Shown in pieces: positions 5,427 through 6,599 of a DNA stretch of 6,599 nucleotides. The stretch covers positions 1 to 6,599 of the forward strand of contig QMOE01000137.1 of the NCBI GenBank assembly GCA_003648125.1. Direction: 5' to 3'. Both the position numbers and the translations under genes were made by a program. Origin of the DNA: Chloroflexota bacterium. Lineage in GTDB: Bacteria > Chloroflexota > Anaerolineae > B4-G1. The notes below the pieces were generated by a model. That model saw only the letters and a program-made list of their open reading frames with translations, was not told the origin of the DNA and searched no databases. Numbering within the stretch: the stretch's first letter is position 1; the number at the start of each line of letters is the position of its first letter.

Positions 5427-6578
5427 TTGAAAAACGCCGGTAGGATTATTGCCTTTGTGATCACCATCATCGTCATCGCCGCCGCCGCCGGCAGCGTTTA
5501 CCTGTTCGTAAAACGCTCTACTCTGGGCGGCGGTGGAGACGCCTCTATTGACCTGCCTGTCCTGTCGTCTCCCGATAAGGTAGTGATTGGCCTCTATCTC
5601 GATTCAAAGGCGGCCGAGTTGGAACAACCGGCCGGAAACGACGACACGCCGGTTTCCTTTACCGTCGAGACAGGGGAGACAGTGGCCCGGATAGCCGCGC
5701 GTCTGGAGCAAGAGGGATTTGTCTCCGACGCCGAACTGTTTCGCCGCTACACACAGTATCACGAACTGGATGCCGGCATTGAGGCTGGCGAGTTTACCCT
5801 ACGTCAGACGATGACCATCCCAGAAATCGCCCAGGCGTTGCAGCGCGGGCAGCGCCAGGAGCAGACGATAACGATCCAGGAAGGGCTGCGCTTGGAGCAG
5901 GTCGCCGCCCAGGTGGCGGAGCAGACGGACATTCCGCAGGGCGAGTTTTTGACGTTGGTGACGACTGGGTGGCGCGACGCGGAGATTGATTTTGACTTTC
6001 TGACCGCATTGCCCCCCGAGGCGACGCTTGAGGGATTCCTCTTCCCTGAGACCTATCGCCTGCCGGAAAACCCCACCGGGATTGACATTTTGAGACGTAT
6101 GCTGGAGACGTTTGATGCGCGAGTGTCCCCCGAGATGTGGTCTGCTGCGGCTGATCAGGGGTTGAGCATTTACGAACTGATCACCCTGGCTTCCATCGTC
6201 GAGCGCGAGGCCGTGTTGGATGCTGAGCGGCCAGTCATTGCCGGGGTTTACCTCAACCGGCTGGAGGCGGGATGGTTCCTCGGCGCTTGCCCTACTGTGC
6301 AGTACGGCCTGGGCACGCCGGATGACTGGTGGCCCCAATTCACGCTGGAGGCGACGGACGTAGACTCGCCTTACAACACCTATCACAACCTGGGTTTACC
6401 GCCGGGGCCGATTTGCAGTCCGGGCCTGGCCTCGATTCAGGCCAGTGCGCACCCGGCCGAGACAGATTACTTTTTCTTCCTCGCCAATTGTATCGAGGAC
6501 GACGGCAGTCACCTCTTTGCAGTGACACAGGAGGAACACAACGCCAACTACCAAATGTGCGGCGGACAGGCTCCATAG
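5427..6578 (+). CDS. mltG: Endolytic murein transglycosylase MltG (YceG family)
   Basis: MltG is a membrane-anchored lytic transglycosylase that cuts nascent peptidoglycan strands internally and is thought to set glycan chain length. The 383-residue protein has a short basic N-terminus and one transmembrane helix (~7-28), with the rest outside. A LysM-like subdomain spans roughly 76-140 (FTVETGETVARIAARL). The catalytic domain begins near 145 with ITIQEGLRLEQVA and contains GFLFPETY (203-210), the active-site block LASIVEREA (254-262) with the catalytic Glu predicted at E259 (equivalent to E. coli E218), VYLNRL (274-279), PTVQYGLG (289-296), YNTYHNLGLPPGPI (316-329) and a final SHLF...HN block. 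The start is TTG with a strong ribosome binding site just 13 bases after ruvX, which implies translational linkage. The family usually has Asp before PTV; here it is Cys288, and three further cysteines occur in the extracytoplasmic part (330, 355, 378). Confidence 0.95.
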   Translation: MKNAGRIIAFVITIIVIAAAAGSVYLFVKRSTLGGGGDASIDLPVLSSPDKVVIGLYLDSKAAELEQPAGNDDTPVSFTVETGETVARIAARLEQEGFVSDAELFRRYTQYHELDAGIEAGEFTLRQTMTIPEIAQALQRGQRQEQTITIQEGLRLEQVAAQVAEQTDIPQGEFLTLVTTGWRDAEIDFDFLTALPPEATLEGFLFPETYRLPENPTGIDILRRMLETFDARVSPEMWSAAADQGLSIYELITLASIVEREAVLDAERPVIAGVYLNRLEAGWFLGACPTVQYGLGTPDDWWPQFTLEATDVDSPYNTYHNLGLPPGPICSPGLASIQASAHPAETDYFFFLANCIEDDGSHLFAVTQEEHNANYQMCGGQAP

Positions 6579-6599
6579 CTATGCATCACGCACCACGCA

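Noticed and set aside
6582..6599. Start of a further gene after mltG (ATG at 6582)
   Set aside because: Only six codons are visible, there is no ribosome binding site, and nothing can be recognised in them.

Overview
The window looks like a piece of a GC-rich bacterial chromosome, most likely from the Chloroflexota (Anaerolineae-like). That guess rests on the gene after alaS, a membrane-anchored baseplate-J-like protein whose architecture I associate with that phylum, and on the general style of the AlaRS, RuvX and MltG sequences. It is a family-level inference from memory, not a database result.

Layout. Bases 1-540 hold no complete gene that I can defend. The first ~58 bases may be the C-terminal tail of an upstream gene. 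Next comes an AT-richer non-coding stretch (59-235), then a compact 188-bp element (236-423) with perfect 18-bp terminal inverted repeats flanked by a 9-bp direct repeat (12 bp if the ambiguous edge bases are counted). This is the signature of a non-autonomous (MITE-like) insertion. Beyond it lies a strong stem-loop region (424-480) and a near-consensus sigma-70-type promoter (TTGACA, 17 bp, TACAAT; 494-522) placed just ahead of alaS.

Bases 541-6578 carry four genes on the plus strand: alaS (alanyl-tRNA synthetase), a baseplate-J-like single-pass membrane protein, ruvX (YqgF-family nuclease) and mltG (endolytic murein transglycosylase). The gaps are 26, 101 and 13 nt, and no convincing terminator separates them, so a single operon from the 494-522 promoter is plausible. 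The alaS-ruvX-mltG neighbourhood is also known in Firmicutes, where small proteins (YrzL/IreB, YrzB) sit between these genes. Here the slot between alaS and ruvX is taken by the large J-like protein.

Functionally the cluster joins translation (AlaRS), RNA/DNA processing (RuvX) and cell-wall growth (MltG, J-like membrane protein). Apart from the MITE-like insertion, the J-like protein and a cysteine-bearing variant of the MltG active-site region, the content is housekeeping. I see no CRISPR array, phage module, defence system or RNA gene.
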